Shown here one piece after another: positions 30,758 through 45,375 of a stretch of DNA of 64,000 nucleotides (positions are counted from its first letter, which is position 1; the number at the start of each line of letters is the position of its first letter). The stretch is from assembly GCF_009905375.1 (NCBI RefSeq), contig NC_133650.1, forward strand, positions 66,529,669-66,593,668, in the 5' to 3' direction. The DNA is from Apium graveolens. Its lineage: Eukaryota; Streptophyta; Magnoliopsida; Apiales; Apiaceae. Both the position numbers and the translations under genes were made by a program. Below the pieces are notes generated by a model that did not search any database, was not told the DNA's origin, and worked only from the letters and a program-made list of their open reading frames with translations.

Positions 30758-32789
30758 AACACCATGTATTAACATAAATAACACCAATTAAAATACGAGA
30801 ATTTGGTAAATAAACTTTTTTTTGAATATATTTATTGTAAAAATATTGTTTCCTTGTTTTTATTGCAGTATTACATCTATTTAAAAAAATTGCATTTTAC
30901 TATTTACAGATACCATAATATTCTTTCTCTCGCCTCCTCTCTCTCATCGATCCATCGTCTCTCTCATTGATCCATCATATCTTTCATCTCGCGCACCCAT
31001 ATCATTATTGCTTCACTTTGCATTCATCTCAATTATATTTTACACAGCTTATTATAAAGAATACTTGTCAATATATTTGATTGTTAAAGTTGCTATATAC
31101 TACTTTTTATATGCATATAACCATTTATTTATGTTCACAAAAATCTTAATTTTTGATTATTAGTTGTTGTGTATATAAACTAAAAAGTTAATATATAATG
31201 TGTTTAAGTTTGTATGAACCATATTTTCATTATATGTTGTCGTGATATATTGTTATTGATTGAATTTTTAACTAATTCTATCTCATTTGATTCTTATTTA
31301 GTGGTTAATTAAGTTTGTAGAAACTATGGTTCATACCCAATTTTCTTCTGCTTTTGGTTCCTCTCGTTGATTTCTTATGATTCGTGTTAATATTAAATAT
31401 ATGTTGTTTAGAATAACGTAGTTTTGAAATTTTATGTCAAATTTGTGTTTTGTGAGATTGCAGAAGATGTGTATGACGAAATGTTTGAGGGAAATTGTGT
31501 AACATTATAGTTTGAACTTTTAGATTTTTCAAGAGCATGAATACAAAAGAAGTAGAAGAGGTGTATGATTAAATAATAATATGTGTTTTGTTTTTTCATC
31601 TGAGTAATGTTTATTTGAGTAATGTTCTTTTTTTATTATGATTATCGTATTGTAGAAGTTATACATGGAACTTCCCCTGGTTTTGGTTCTTCGTGGTCGA
31701 CAGTTCATGTTTCCCATCTGGTTTCCGGAGCAGAAGCATTGGCTTCTTGGTATTTTAATTCACCATGAAAGGGATGGATATATGTGAATCTAGTACGTTT
31801 TCTTATGTTTGCATTGAAACTATTGTCAAGAATGCAGCGTTGCAGTTCTTAAAACTAGTACCTCACTATTTGCTTCTCATTAATTTTTCCATAATACTGA
31901 CATAGATTGTTCTTCCAAAAGTTATTCGGATAAGTCAAATGCTGGATGTTTTTAGATGATTGATTGTTTTATATCGATGACAGAAAATGCTCATCCAAGA
32001 ACAACATCAGTGTGAGTGCTTATGGAATAAGTAATATATGGTTCCTTATTTTCAATTAGTTTAGCTTATTAGGATTAATATTTTTGGCTTATTCTTTATA
32101 CAAAATAGTGGTATATATAATGAATCAAAAGCTTTATTAATATGTACTAATATGTGATAACTGTAAATTCATATCCTCGAACAACTTGTGTGTTTATATA
32201 ATAAGTACTGTATAGTTCTCTGTTTTCATTTTACTTTTTAGTTTATTTTATATGTTTTAATGTTTTATTGGTTTCTTTTTTATGCAAAAATAATAGCTTA
32301 TATATTATTTCAATTGTTGAGTATTTTGCTATAAGTAAAGTGTTCCCGAAAACTTATTTTGATGTTGATAATCATAGAATGAGAAATAGCTTTTTATTCA
32401 TATGAAATTTGGAAACATATATATATGGTTATGAAAGCGAAGTTGACAATGTTGTTGTTGGTGATCAACATCAAAATCTTATACAGAGAAAAATTTCACC
32501 AAAAGGGGCAAGGAGTGGAAAGTTATAAAGAATGAAAAGAAAGTTAGAGGAAGGATCTCCAAGAACGGGAAAGGTAACAAATATGTTAGGAATAAGCAAG
32601 AGGAGAAGAAGGATAATATTGAAATTGATATGTAGAACTGAGAACATAGTTAATCTTTGAAATGATTAAATCGTCATGGTTAATTTCATATGTTGGTAAT
32701 TTTCAAATACTGAAAAAATCGGATATGGTTATTGAGTTACAAGTAATGTTAAAGAACTAGTTCCCTTTTTTCATTTTATTTTTCTAATA
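30758..32789. other. Intergenic, no gene found
   Basis: AT-rich DNA with a CTCTCTC-rich patch at about 30920-31000. No open frame with coding character was seen on either strand. Confidence 0.5.
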
Positions 32790-34385
32790 GTTGCAGTATG
32801 GAACACTTTGTTGCATTATAGTTTATTAGTTGTATTATTTCTTTTAGTAGGAATGTCATATAAAATCTTTGAACATATTTAGTTACTTTGATTTCTGTTG
32901 GAAATCAACTTCTCATATATTTTTACTTTTATTTGATTTTGGTTATATTTAGTCGCATTTCAGTTTCTTTTAGTTGTAAGTTTAGTTAATTCTAGTCGCA
33001 CATGTACTTATTTTTAAGGTTTAGGGTTTAACGTCTCTTTAAGTTGCACCTACAGTTATATTTTTGTTTATTTTAGTTGCATGTAGTTTCACTTGAAGTT
33101 TCTTTGAGTTGAATCTTCAGTTGCATATGATTAAGAGTGTGAGATTTTTTTTGAGTTTCAACTATAGTTGCATTTTGGGTTACTTTGAGTTATAAATGTA
33201 ATTGCAGTTGAGGTTTCTAGTCAAAGTTGAGGTTTATTTGGAGTTGCACATGCAGTTGCAGATAGAATTTAGAGTTTGAGATTTATTTGAGTTGCACAAA
33301 TATGTGCATTTTGGGTGTCTTTGAGTTGCAAATACATTTTTGAAGGTCCCATATGTCAAAGTTTAGAAGAAAAATGACACAATTTATAAAAATGGCTCCA
33401 AAATGCTCCAAAAATGCCTAAAGTGTAGTTACATTATTTGTTTCTTTCAATTGCAATGTATTTTCTTTTAGTTACAAATGGACTTGTTTTTAAGGTTAAA
33501 AGTTTAATATTTTCTAGTTGCACCTATAGTTATATTTTGGGTTTAAGTTAAATGTAGTTGCATATTTGTTGATCATAGTTGAACATAGTTGCTAACATGG
33601 TTGCATATAGTTGTAACATTTGTTTAATGGATAAAGTTTAGGGTGTGGGTTAATCTTCAGAGTTTGATGTTATGTTTTTAGGCTTTAAATTTAGGGTTTA
33701 CTTTTTTTTCACTCATTATATGATTCAACCTGAAACAACATTACAGGGTTCAACAATTCTCTAATATAATCTTAAACCTTAATTTAATAGTTATCAATAG
33801 TTTAAGGTTCATCAATTCTCTAATTGGGTTAATTGACTTTTATAACACTGTAATATAATGTACAACAGTTTAGGGTTTTCAGATTAATGTTAAGGGCCTA
33901 GGACCTAAACCCTAAAATCTAGAAATCAAACTCTAATTTGATCTTGGACTTAGAGTGTATGATAAGGTTGCATTTAGATTTACATAATGGTCATATTTTA
34001 TTTGGGTTGAATGTATTTGCATACCAAGTTGCATGTAGCTACATTGTTGTTGATTATAGTTGCTAATCATAGTTGCTCTTGAACTTAATTCGATAATTAT
34101 TTTTTAAAAAAAATCAATTTTTAATATTTTAGGGTTTAATGATTCGCTTTTGGATTTAAAAAGATTTAGGTTTGCTCATGGACCATAATTTAAAAAAGTT
34201 TTTAAATTAAAGGGTTGCAAGGAGTTGCCCATAAGGTTGAATGTAGTTGCACTTATGGTTGAATTTAGTTGCACATGTGGTTGAGTTCAGTTGTATATGT
34301 GCTTGAATTTAGTTGCAAAGTTGTTATTTGATTGAAAATAATTGTATTGCAAAATAAATTTAGTTGCATTAAAGTAAAAATAATT
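32790..34385. repeat. Dispersed AGTTGCA-rich tract
   Basis: About 18 or more copies of AGTTGCA or GGTTGCA occur at irregular spacing, often in TTTAGTTGCA or TGAGTTGCA contexts, mixed with AGGGTTTA words. It looks like a much-degraded minisatellite or old element. No coding signal. Confidence 0.6.
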
Positions 34386-35287
34386 TGAAATATATAATCA
34401 AATATTTTCTCGAATATAGAACATTATAAAGCCTTCGAAAATATTCTCAAAATCAATTTTAAATCCAAGTATGGAAAAATATAGTACTCATAAACAACTA
34501 ATTATACTTCATGCAACTCCTCATATTTCGCCCACTTCCCTTGCATTTTCCATATTTTATTGGTTTCGCCGTCTTTATATTCCTCTCCCAATTAGCTTTT
34601 TATCTTCTTCTTTTTTTGTCTACGAACTCGTATTCTTCATTTTGGAGGATACATTACCAATGATTTGACATTTTTAGTTACTTACCAAGTGCCCAACTGA
34701 ATAAACAGTTTTCTTATAAGCTACAACCATGATTTCTTTCTTGTAATTAGGCGAGCAATAGTAGTAAGTATCGATTTTAGATTTTTATAAAACAACAATA
34801 GCATGTGCACATGGAATTTGATTCATTTGAAATTTTCAAATTGACAGAATGATAAAGAAAATACAGTAAGTAAATATTGGACATAAATAGTTGTATAATT
34901 GAAAAAAATTGCAGACCATTTGCATGTGCAACTTCTCGCACTGAGATCAACTACTCTACCAGAAGTTCCGATAATGGTTTTCAAGAAAGTTCTAAAATTA
35001 TTGCACAGTTCATCGAGAATAAAACTCACTCTATAGAACTCGATTTTGGGCATAAATCAAATGGAAAGAACTACAACAACCTTTACTACACAAATCTAAA
35101 ACAATTAACCGCAACCTTTTTTAAAATAGAACTATAACTACTCCACGTTACATAGGAAATACAAATCAACCTAAACATCTCTATTAAAAACCAACATCCA
35201 ACTAAATACAAACGAGATCAACGAATTATACTATATGTCAACAAAGAGGCTCCAGGATTTCACCAAATTTTTAAAAATTACTACACA
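34386..35287. other. Intergenic, no gene found
   Basis: AT-rich. The last few hundred bases (about 35150-35290) contain CATCTC and CCAACTAAATACAAA-type words that resemble the 138-bp repeat found after 52553, beyond the nested LTRs. Confidence 0.45.
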
Positions 35288-35863
35288 TTTTCAGTAATAT
35301 CCCATAATTGCAGATATTAATATTTGAAATTGTTTATATGATTTTTTGTGAATTTTAGTGTATTATATGATAATTGGAATTGATGTTGGGATGTTTATAT
35401 GTGATGTTATTTGAGTATTTTAATTTTTATATGTCCAGAATAAAGTATAGATAATTAGGGTATTTTTCTAGTAATTTTTGGATTATTAAATGATTTTATA
35501 ATGATTTATAGATTTAATAATTATTTTTCGTATAATTACAAAACTATTTTATAAAAACCGGGAATCGTCCAACCTCAACCGTTTTTACATTTTTACAACC
35601 TGAAACTCTTCCAAAAACTCCTTTCTAACCTAATCTGGTAATTCCAGACATTTTTTGTATTTTAACTTTTTCAATCCGGGTTACGGTTTGACCCGTACGC
35701 GTCCCAGCGTACAATTTTCGATATGATAATCATTTCAGTAGATCAATAAAACTCGTATTCTCTAGAGACGGGATATTTTTACATTATTTTCTCATATGGT
35801 ATTTTATAAGAAGCTCGGTTTTGATAATTATCCAAATCTTGTATTAAATTGTATCATTTTCAT

Positions 35864-35953
35864 AGTTACTTAGCGGCTAAGTAATCTATTTTCGCGTGAC
35901 AAAAAAAAATCTATTTTTGGATCGTTTTGCAGTTACTTAGCGACTAAGTAACT
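35864..35953. repeat. Two near-perfect palindromes in the solo LTR
   Basis: At about 35866-35884 arms TTACTTAGC and GCTAAGTAA surround one base. At 35931-35953 arms AGTTACTTAG and CTAAGTAACT surround CGA. The two lie about 65 bp apart and have the same core. Confidence 0.9.
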
Positions 35954-38086
35954 AATTTATCGATCCAATACGATCCAGAATGAACCAATATCCCATAAAT
36001 ATGTATAGCCTTTTCTTATTTCATTTTATACGTTAAATCATAATCATTTAGTAAAATCTAGAAAATACAGTGAAAACCCTAAAAACGTTACGTTCTTGAA
36101 AATCAAACGCACAAACGAAGGCGTTATCGACTCCGATTTGGGCGTGCCATATATCAAATCGAAGCTCTCGAAAAGTTCTTTCGGAATCAATCAACCATTT
36201 TAGTGCAGAAATGAAGGTGATTTTCCTATTTATTTATTTTAATTCCAAATTATATGATATAAAGTATGAATTTTTGTAAACATGATTATCTGATTATTTT
36301 GATGATTCCATGTTACAGAGCATGTTTTTCTGGTCAATTTCATATATTATACTTCAAAAATAGAGTTCAATAACACATAGTAATTGAGGTTTGATTTTCT
36401 GAAAATTTTCTAAAATATGTTCTTGGTTGTTCTTGAGTTTTCTGGGAATCAAAGCTCAAATTGAAAATGATGCGGATCTCAGTTTTTGAAGTATAAATAT
36501 CCGAAATGCTCATATTTCCATGCTCTTTCTGTTTATTCTATCAAATCATTCGAAAGATAGGTAATTTGTAATTTCGTAATTTAGGGTTCTTGGTCCGAAT
36601 TTGGGGATTTCTATTTGAGAAAATTTTGGTTGATTTGGATGTTAGGAATAGCTTTAAAAGTTCTAGGAGAATCAATTCATGTATAAATATTGAATGTTTG
36701 TGTTCGATTCCATTTAGGTCGAGTTCTTGAGTTTTAATATTTTCATTTTTCAAATTTCCGAATCGTTCTTGACTGGATTGTTATATTTGATGATATGAAT
36801 GGATTATATGTAATCCCAACAACGTTTTGACATATTAATTGTTTAATTTAATATAGAAACATGTAGGGTCGATGTTTGGCCGGATTTCTCGCTGGCGTTG
36901 GTTCGGTATTTGTCGGAATCGACAAATCAATTCTATATTGTCATTGTTGATGTTTTCTATGAGTTGTGGTAATGATTTGGATCGTGTTAGTGTTAAAAAC
37001 GAATGAAAATGGTGTCGTTTTGGAGGAGAACAGGGCTGCCGGGAGGGACTACCGGATTCGTGGCAAGTCACCGGATTCTGGAGAATTTCCAGTTTCTAGC
37101 GACGCGTTCTTGATTTCTGATCGTCTTCCCCATGTTGCTGCCGTTCGATCCTGCAACAGAGACCCTGACTTTAAGTTTTATGTTAGTGCATAATTTTATT
37201 TTTGAAATAAATGAAAATTCTGGTTTTTAATACCAAAAATTTTATTTTAAATCCCCAAAATTTATTTAATTCCAAATTTAATTTGGTTAATTGTTTTTAA
37301 TAATTAACCGAATTATTTTAATTCCAAGAATTATTTTATTTTAAAAATCCAAATTTGATTTAATTATTTATAATTTATTTTAATTAATTATTTGTGGATT
37401 TAATTGATTGATTAATGAATATAATCAATTAATTTTATTTATAAATAGTTAAATAAAATATAATTATTTATAATTAACCCAAATAATTCCTAAAAATTAT
37501 TTTGAGCCTTTAAAAATTATATTTGAGTATTTAAAAATCATATATATTATTATAAATTGATTTATTCCTATTTTATTCGTAATAAATGAACCGTTCGTCT
37601 GATTAATACAAAACGAACGTGTATAGACTCAGGAAAATATTCCGCTTTTATTAAAAATACTTTCGAGACCCAAATTCTTTTGTTTCGAAAGGTGGCTTAT
37701 TTTACAAGTCATTCTGAGTCAATTATTGATCGATAAATCATATTTTTGACCCGATTCCAGTTTTAAACATACCGAGTCGAATGTTTTGACGAACTGAGTC
37801 ATATGTGATATGAATTATATGATACGTGGATTATATATTTATATGTTATGTGAATTACGTGCTTGTATGGGTCAAGAGTCTTGTATTTGACTGTCTTTTT
37901 TATGTGTGGGCTATCGTATAGGTAGACGATAGGATTTTGACGCGCAGTTCGTCGAGTAATTATCGTTTAGGCGATTAAAATTGTATCTTTTAATTATAGA
38001 TGCGGATCGCTCGAGTTGATCGGGACAAGACATTGGGAATAATGAGATGGAATGGTATTGCATATCAGACTTGTACCAACAACATG

Positions 38087-41000
38087 TATAACGACTCGTG
38101 TATTTTTGAGTTATTTAAATATGTGATTATTATGGAAATTATTAAATAAAATACGTGTGTTAGTTTTGACCACTATGTGATGCTTGAGTATTATCTATAT
38201 GTGATTTACAGTGCACCGGGTTGTCCGCGCGATTAATTATGGGATCGTATTGAATTGTTTTCACTTTCAAAAGTGGATTATTGCAAATTTATTTGCATAA
38301 ATACTGGAACTATCTTTAAAATTGTTTTTATGCATTTATAGTGACAATATTTATTTTTGGGATTTTATAAAATTGAAAAATCGATATTTCATCAATTATT
38401 TAACCCTGTATGATTTTCTGAATGTATTTATTTGTAAAACTTATATTTAATTCGGGAAATCTTTAAAAATTATGAAACTTATATTTATTTAAAGTTTAGA
38501 ATATTCTGAGAATTTTAAAATTATTTTGGAAATTTTCGGGATTAATTTTACCCGCGCGTTGTTTCGTTTATTTGATAAAAGCGGATATAAAGTGCATTTT
38601 AAAAATTGTTTTAAAATTTCAAAATTCATGTTTTTATTAACATCGGGATATTTGTAATAATTTAAGATTATTTTCATGATTTTCTGAATCTGTTTTAAGT
38701 ACACCTCGGTTCGTTAAATGAGAAATACGGGTATAACCTGCGTTTCAAAAAATATTTTAAAATTACGAAATTTATGTTTTTATAAACTCCGGGATACTTA
38801 TGATATTTTAAAAAATATTTTCGAAATTTTCGGGGGCTGTTTTATTCGCACCTCGTTTCGTTAATTTCGAATTTCGGGGCAATCGGGCCTTAAAAACTCG
38901 TAATTATTCTTGCAAATACACGTGTAAGTTTTTCAGAATAGGGGGGCACGTGTTGTCTCTCATTTGCACCACCTGTTAACTAATAAAAAAAAATGAAAAC
39001 AAAATAACAAATAAATAGAAAAGGGGAGCACAAAACACAAGCACGCACATGGGGGGTATCTCTCATCCTCTCGCCTCTGTAATCAGCCGTTGTTTTAGTT
39101 CTTCGGGCTGCTGTGATTGCTTGTCTCCGTTATCTGTTTTATTGATATATATATATATACCTGTTGTGTGTATATATCAGTTAAAGGGAGGGGGCTCATG
39201 CGTGAGGTTGTACCGTTGATATATCTTCTGCCGCCTCTCGCCGGATTCCGGCGAGATGGTGGTGGGTTTGATGGGATGCACGCGCGACGCGTGTGCGCGC
39301 GGTGGTAATGATGGTTCCTGTTGCTATTTTGTTACCGATTAAATATTCGGTTTATTCGAATCTCTTGCAACGGTTCGAGTTAATTGCCGTGTATTGCATA
39401 CAGTTCAAATGATTATGTGATTTTAGCAAGTTATGTAATAAATTAAGTTATTCGGATTTAAATCTATGGCGAAATTCCGAAAGGAAATCCGTACGGGTAC
39501 CGTCGGAGTTATGCCGCCGTCAGCGATGAACTCGTTGATCTGACGGAGAAATGGCAATGATGATTCTTGAGCCTAATAATAATTTGTAAATTTTATTTTT
39601 AAGATATTCGAAATAAAAGTAATAGTTAAATATTTGGTTTCGAGATTATTAGGTAGTGTGATTGGTAGGGACTAGAATTGTATTGATGGTTTGGTTGCGT
39701 TATCGATTGAATTTTGGATTACTGTGATAGTTTTGTGTTTGACGTCGACTGATGTTTCGACGGGTAGTCCGATAAACAAAGGAGACGCTGCCCGATTTCC
39801 GGAAAATTAACTATGAAAATACGGGAGCGTATCCGATAATTATCGGAGCGTTGAGTGAATATATATATATAAGTATATTCTATATGAATTTGATTGTATG
39901 TTATGGTAAATGTTCTGTCCAAAACTCAGTAACCCTAATTACGTAAAATGATGAGTATAAGTATTTTCTGAAAAGGAACACTGAACCGATTTCGCAAACG
40001 TGAACTCTAATTGTGGTTTGTGTTATTCTAATATGAATAATTACGAGTCGGATTTGAATATCGTTGGGTAAGAATTAGTATCGAGAATATGTCAAGCATA
40101 CCTAGATGTCTGACGTAGGGTATTTCGACCCTGTAGGTTATAACCGAGAACCTGAAAGTGGACAATGGACTAGAGATGACCTAATAGTCAGTCGACGAGC
40201 TCAATAGAGTTTCAACATAAAGACCTGAGTGTCGGAGTCGAATCCAATGGAATCTAGCGATTGGATGTAAGGAGCCTGAGCAGCAGAGTCGGCTCAGAAT
40301 TGATCAGTAATAATTGTAAAGCCTTGTAAGGCAAGTATTGCTAAACTTTTCTTCAAGATATATTATCAATGTTTTCGAACTGTTTCATAACCTGTTGCTA
40401 TTATTAAATGTAATTCCTGTTTTATAATGCAAGTGTTTTAAACTACTTACCTTGAACCCTGATTCTTTCTTGATCTTGAGTCGTAAGCCTTATTCCTTTT
40501 AAACCATCCTTTGTTGATCCTCAGACACCAAACCACACAAATATGATACTATTTCCCAAATGTTTAACTACCAAATACCAGAAGAAAATGGTTTGAAAAC
40601 ACAGAAACTTTTATACTCCAACCATTCTTTATAACATCAAAGAACTATACCTCAAAAAATCACTATTTGTTCAATACCTGATTCTTTTACAGATTGAAAA
40701 CCGTTTCTTTTACATACCCCTATATACCCTTGTGATATCCATGAGTTCCCTTACGTTTTATTCAAATGTTTAATCTTTATTGATTATGATCTTGTTTTAT
40801 TGAATTATATCGTTTATCATATTGAACTGCTTTAGGATTGGATAGTTTTTATATATGAGGACCAGATTCGTGGTCAGACCATACCAATGGTCAAGTTAGG
40901 CCAATGTGTGCCTTGGATCCAGTAATTAGAGCAGTGCTGTGTGCTTTGCTCAGGGTTAGTGCGTGACTGATCAGCAACCTAACCTTGGTTTTTTTAAAAA

Positions 41001-41479
41001 CTTAAAATGAATATCCAATTCTAATTATTAGTTAAAAAGGAACTTGATTCCTTTGAATCATCTCATTTGATCATTGTTTAACCTCAATTATCACTATTAT
41101 GACTTGCTGAGCTAGTTAGCTCACCCTTGCGACTCTTTTATATATTTTACAGTTGAAAAGAATATGGATGATAGTGAAGTTCCTCAGTCCAAAGTGCGGG
41201 CTAAGGTTCCAGTCAAGTTGGATCGAGCTAGCAAAAGTTTCACGCGGTAAAGAGATATTTAGATTGTAAGAATGATTTTGTTATCAATTGTAAGTTAAAT
41301 TAGTTTGGATTTGGTATGATGTAATAATTAAGGTTGTGGCTTGTTCTCATACTTTAACCTGTTGCGATCCGTGGTTATGTGAAACAGGGTCATTGCAATT
41401 AATATTTTATGTACAGGTTTATATATTGTGAATGTGTTGTGGACCCCAAACTTCTGACTCGGGTTTGGAGGGCGTCACA
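38087..41479 (+). repeat. 5' LTR of the chromovirus-like element
   Basis: It starts TATAACGACTCG (canonical TG apparently TA) and ends GGGCGTCACA. It has a GC-rich CACGCGCGACGCG patch at about 39274 and a TA microsatellite at about 39147-39160. A CTTGCTGAGCTAGTTAGCTC box lies at about 41103-41122, close to the 3' end. Small open frames inside (e.g. 39117-39308) recur in the other LTR with a frameshift and are not genes. Confidence 0.92.
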
Positions 41480-41482
41480 GGT

Positions 41483-41494
41483 TGGTATCAGAGC
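41483..41494 (+). other. Primer-binding site of the chromovirus-like element
   Basis: TGGTATCAGAGC, complementary to initiator tRNA-Met, starts three bases after the LTR. Confidence 0.85.
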
Positions 41495-44094
41495 TACAGG
41501 TTATAAGTCACTGAAACAAGCCTAGATTGTCGGGATTGGGTAGAGGGTTAGGATTAGGAATAGGAAATAGAAAGATAAGACGTTGTGAGGTTGAGTGCGT
41601 TGGTATAGTAGGTCTCCGGCACAATTCGTATTGCGATCCGGGATTCTCAGCTTGCGACGTGATTTCCAGACAACGGCAATGGCAGATCTTGATTTCCTGG
41701 TGTCATTTGATCGTTTGGAGCTTTCCGTTCGAGGATTGTTATCTTCTCTTAGATTGAATTTACACCTTGTTCCTCCATTAGCAGTAATGGTACTACCTTC
41801 TGTTATAACGGTTATACCTCTTCAAGCTATTCTACGCTAATTTTCCACCTCTTGATACGAGATTACCTATTCAAGAACCTCCATATGTTTATTCTTGTTT
41901 TACTGAACATTCGGTTGTGAGTGTATCTCTTTAGTTTACCCTACATCCTGTTCTATACCCCTAGTTTAGAACTTTTCATATGAAGCGATTGTACCTATAA
42001 GGGTGGATTCGAGAGTTACAGTACATGGTGAGCGCTTGAGATATAAATAAAGGTGAGAAGAAGTTTAGAGAGAAGATTTAAAAGTTTCAGAGGATAGTTG
42101 TTATCGGGTTAAAAAAAAGTCATTAGTGACTAAGCCACCCATGAATAATTATGGGATGAATTAGATGAATTTTGAAAGAGTTAGAGAGAAAGGTATAAAT
42201 CTGGAATTTTTGGTGGAATTAAATGATGGTGCTATGATAAATGCGATATGTAAAATAGTGATGTGATGGGATACGGGCGAACTTTGTTCTATGAAATAGA
42301 CTTGTTGACTATTGGATAGCCTGTTCTACTTAACTACTGCAACGATAATGTTGGGAGTCTTACCAGTATGGGAGCCTTGATGTGAAGTTATGAATAAGGT
42401 AATGTGCGACAACAATTGAAGTTTCGTCGATTAAGGAAGGTAAGTGGATACGTTGAAGAAGAAAAGGTAGATTGAAGTGAATGGACCTTTATATGATCGT
42501 TCCATTAATTTGGTACCTTGTTATAGGTCGGAAGGACAACAACCAACTCATATAGTAAGGACAACCAGGTTTGTGATTTTCCAAACTTTTTAAACAAGTT
42601 TTCGAAAAAGATTTTTCTTTACAAATTTCTAAAAGCCTTTTCGAATAAAATGATTTTTAAATATTGGTTGTCAAATTACTACTTGAGTTGAAAAGCCTGG
42701 ATTACTTAGAAGGATGCTATTTTAGACTTAGTATTGCTAATTCCGAGAACAAAGTAACCTATGATTATAAAGAAGTTGATTATTCCTAACAGTAAGTGCA
42801 AGTATTGTCTGATAAAATTTACAACATAATCAGCGTACGGAGTAACTATACATTCAATTACTAGGACTATCAGAGTTCGAAGAATTCATTGATTTAACAG
42901 AAGCCAGAACGTGATCGCAGAAGATTGGAAAGATTTCCAGACCTCTCTAAAAATAGAATATTATTAACAAAAGGATCGTTATGTCGAATGGTACGTGGTT
43001 ATTCTAAATTAAAAGAGGAATCTCGAAGTTACTTAGTAGGAATGCCATTATGATCGAATTGTTAAAGTTTTATTTGTGTGGGTGCGATATTAAAGACGCA
43101 AGACGTGACAAGTAGGAATCTACCATAATGCTTAATTTGCGAAGGCATTTCAGCGTACTCTCTAAAGTTGTTATATGACATAATTGGGATATTATTGAAC
43201 AAGCTCGGGAGATGAATACAAGTGAAATATGGATGGTGATCAATGGTATCATTCTAGTTTTAATATTACAGCGTATATTCCTTCTCAATTTCTAAAAATG
43301 TATGAACTTCTTTTCTTAAATAAACTCCTTGCTATGATATCGAAAAGGAGGATATTGCATTCCTTTCAAATTTAATTGTTTCCCCCAATTTTTGCTTTCT
43401 GATTGGGATAAACAGTGTTATAGTGAGACACTTTGTCAGAATGACGAAGAGTCGGATGGGACGCCACCTAATCATATGCTGTATGCCATATGGTACGAAA
43501 GACTGGCCATCTTAAGTACCAATGTGGTTGTCTCATTCATATTCAAATCCTTGTTTCTTCTTTCTTTCCAACTCTAAATTTTGTTGAATTGTGAATCCTT
43601 CTAGTTGATTCGTTGTACTGTCGTTCTTTGTAAGAAGTTCTCAAACAGAAATCAACGTATCATGAATCAAATGGACGAAGTTCCATCTACATCTTATGTA
43701 TGGGAAGGAAATAAGGGCACCTGGCGAGGATTGCAAATCACTAGTCCCAGTGAAGAATCCACTAAGAATCAAGGGAATCTACTCCAATAAGGAATAAATT
43801 TTCGAGAACTAGAATATGCGATTTTCCTGGGAAATATGTTATTCAGAATACGGACGTGATAATATGGATGATCAAGATGAATACCTTATACATTAAAGTA
43901 TTAAAAGATGTGAGAGAAACTTAATTGTTTATCTCTCAAGGTTTTGTTAATGAGATGAATTACCCTGTTGAATTGATAAGATTATGGTTAAAAAGGATTA
44001 GCAAGTCAAGAACGTGTAGTTGTTAAATAAGTAAGTACCAATGGTGGAATTGAGGTTTCTGGCAATAAGTTATGAAGAATTGATATCATTTGAG
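41495..44094 (+). pseudogene. Decayed gag region of the chromovirus-like element
   Basis: By position this should be gag and the start of protease, but I cannot recover clear motifs. Short open frames (41527-41757, 43392-43577, 43605-43790) have no recognisable domain. It is called from context only. Confidence 0.4.
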
Positions 44095-44900
44095 ATAAGG
44101 GGATTTGACATTATTCTAAGGAATGGATTAACTATGGAAGCATGATGCCCAAGCGAACAGTCATGATGAAGAGATAGTCCTGAAGACGTTAAATGAGAAT
44201 ATGATGAGGCATAAAGGAAAAAGGAAGGTAAAGAATTAGTTAACGATGATTACGATGATCAAGATGTGAGTATTACGGTAATTATGAGATAAATAAAAGT
44301 TAGAGGCAAACAAAATTAAAGATTTTATAGCAATTCAAGAGTTTGAAGATATGTTTCCAGATAAGTTATCAACATTCCTCCAGATAGAGAAATGAAGCTC
44401 GCGATTGATGTAGCACCTGAGATGAAGCCAGTGACCAAGGCCTTACATAAAATGGCACCAGTTACATGGAGGAAATTAGCAAAGCAGATGTAAGAAACGT
44501 TAGAAGAAGGAGCGATTAGACCTAGTGTACCCCATAAGGTGCACCGGTATTAATTACTAATAAGAAAGATGGAAGTATGAGGTTATGCGTCGACTAGCGA
44601 AAGCTTAACAAGTTTACTATCAAGAGCAAGTATTTGTTACCTTGACCCAATGATTTGTTTGATTAGACGGAGGAAGCAAAGTACTTTTGTAAGATCGATT
44701 TAAGATTTGGTATTTCACCAATTGAAGATTAAACCTACGGATATATCAAAGATAATTTTCAGGATTAAGTACTGTTTCCGTATTGTCATTTGGATTAACC
44801 AATATACCCGTGATATTTGAACTCGATGGACACAAATCTTTAAGGAGTATCTGGATAAGCTGTAGCGTAAAACTTAAAGTCAACGGAGGACCATGCATTT
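44095..44900 (+). pseudogene. Protease-RT relic of the chromovirus-like element
   Basis: Broken frames give GFDIIL at about 44103 (the conserved GxDxILGMDW before RT). From about 44340 they give EFEDMFPDKLSTF, PPDREMKLAIDVAPEMKPVT, LEEGAIRPSVP, NKKDGSMRLCVD and KYFCKIDLRFG. Order and spacing match chromovirus RT. Several stops and frameshifts occur even within the most conserved motifs. A clear YxDD box is not readable. Confidence 0.8.
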
Positions 44901-45229
44901 AATGATAACTGAGAAGTTGGAAAAGAAAGAAGTTGTATGAAGTATAGTTCTTAGTATAAATAGTCAATGTGGAGAAGACCAAGAGAGATTCAGTAGAAAT
45001 TAAAGTTACTATGAATGAAAAGAGACCAGAAACACCAACAAAAGTAAGAAGTTTTATCATAGGCCGGTCACTATCAAAAATTGGTGCAAGAGTTCTTGGA
45101 AGTTGCAATATCTTGGATGAAGCTGACCAGGAAAGGCAAGAAGTTTATACGAAGTAGAGAATGGTAAAGAAAGTTTTACAGAGTTAAAGTGAAAGAATGG
45201 TTACAACACCTGCTTTATCATTTTGAGAG

Positions 45230-45375
45230 TATCAAGGAGATTTGGTAGTTATAGTGATGCTTCTCATAAGGAAGTAGGAAGTGTGATGATGCAGCACAAT
45301 AAAGTTATTGTATATGCACCCAGACAACCGAAATCTTATGAGCAGAAGTATCCTACTCATCATTGGGGCTAACAG
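45230..45375 (+). pseudogene. RNase H relic of the chromovirus-like element
   Basis: The plus strand reads VVIVMLLIRK in one frame and the RNase H text YSDASHKEVGSVMMQHNKVI, then VYAPRQPKSYEQKYPTHH, in another. This is the chromovirus RNase H start with its first Asp. The following 45376-46700 contains no confident motif. Confidence 0.7.

Noticed and set aside
39117..39308. Small open frame conserved in both chromovirus-like LTRs (also 48522-48707)
   Set aside because: Both copies come from the same LTR, the start regions differ by a TA-repeat frameshift, and the content looks like read-through of non-coding LTR.
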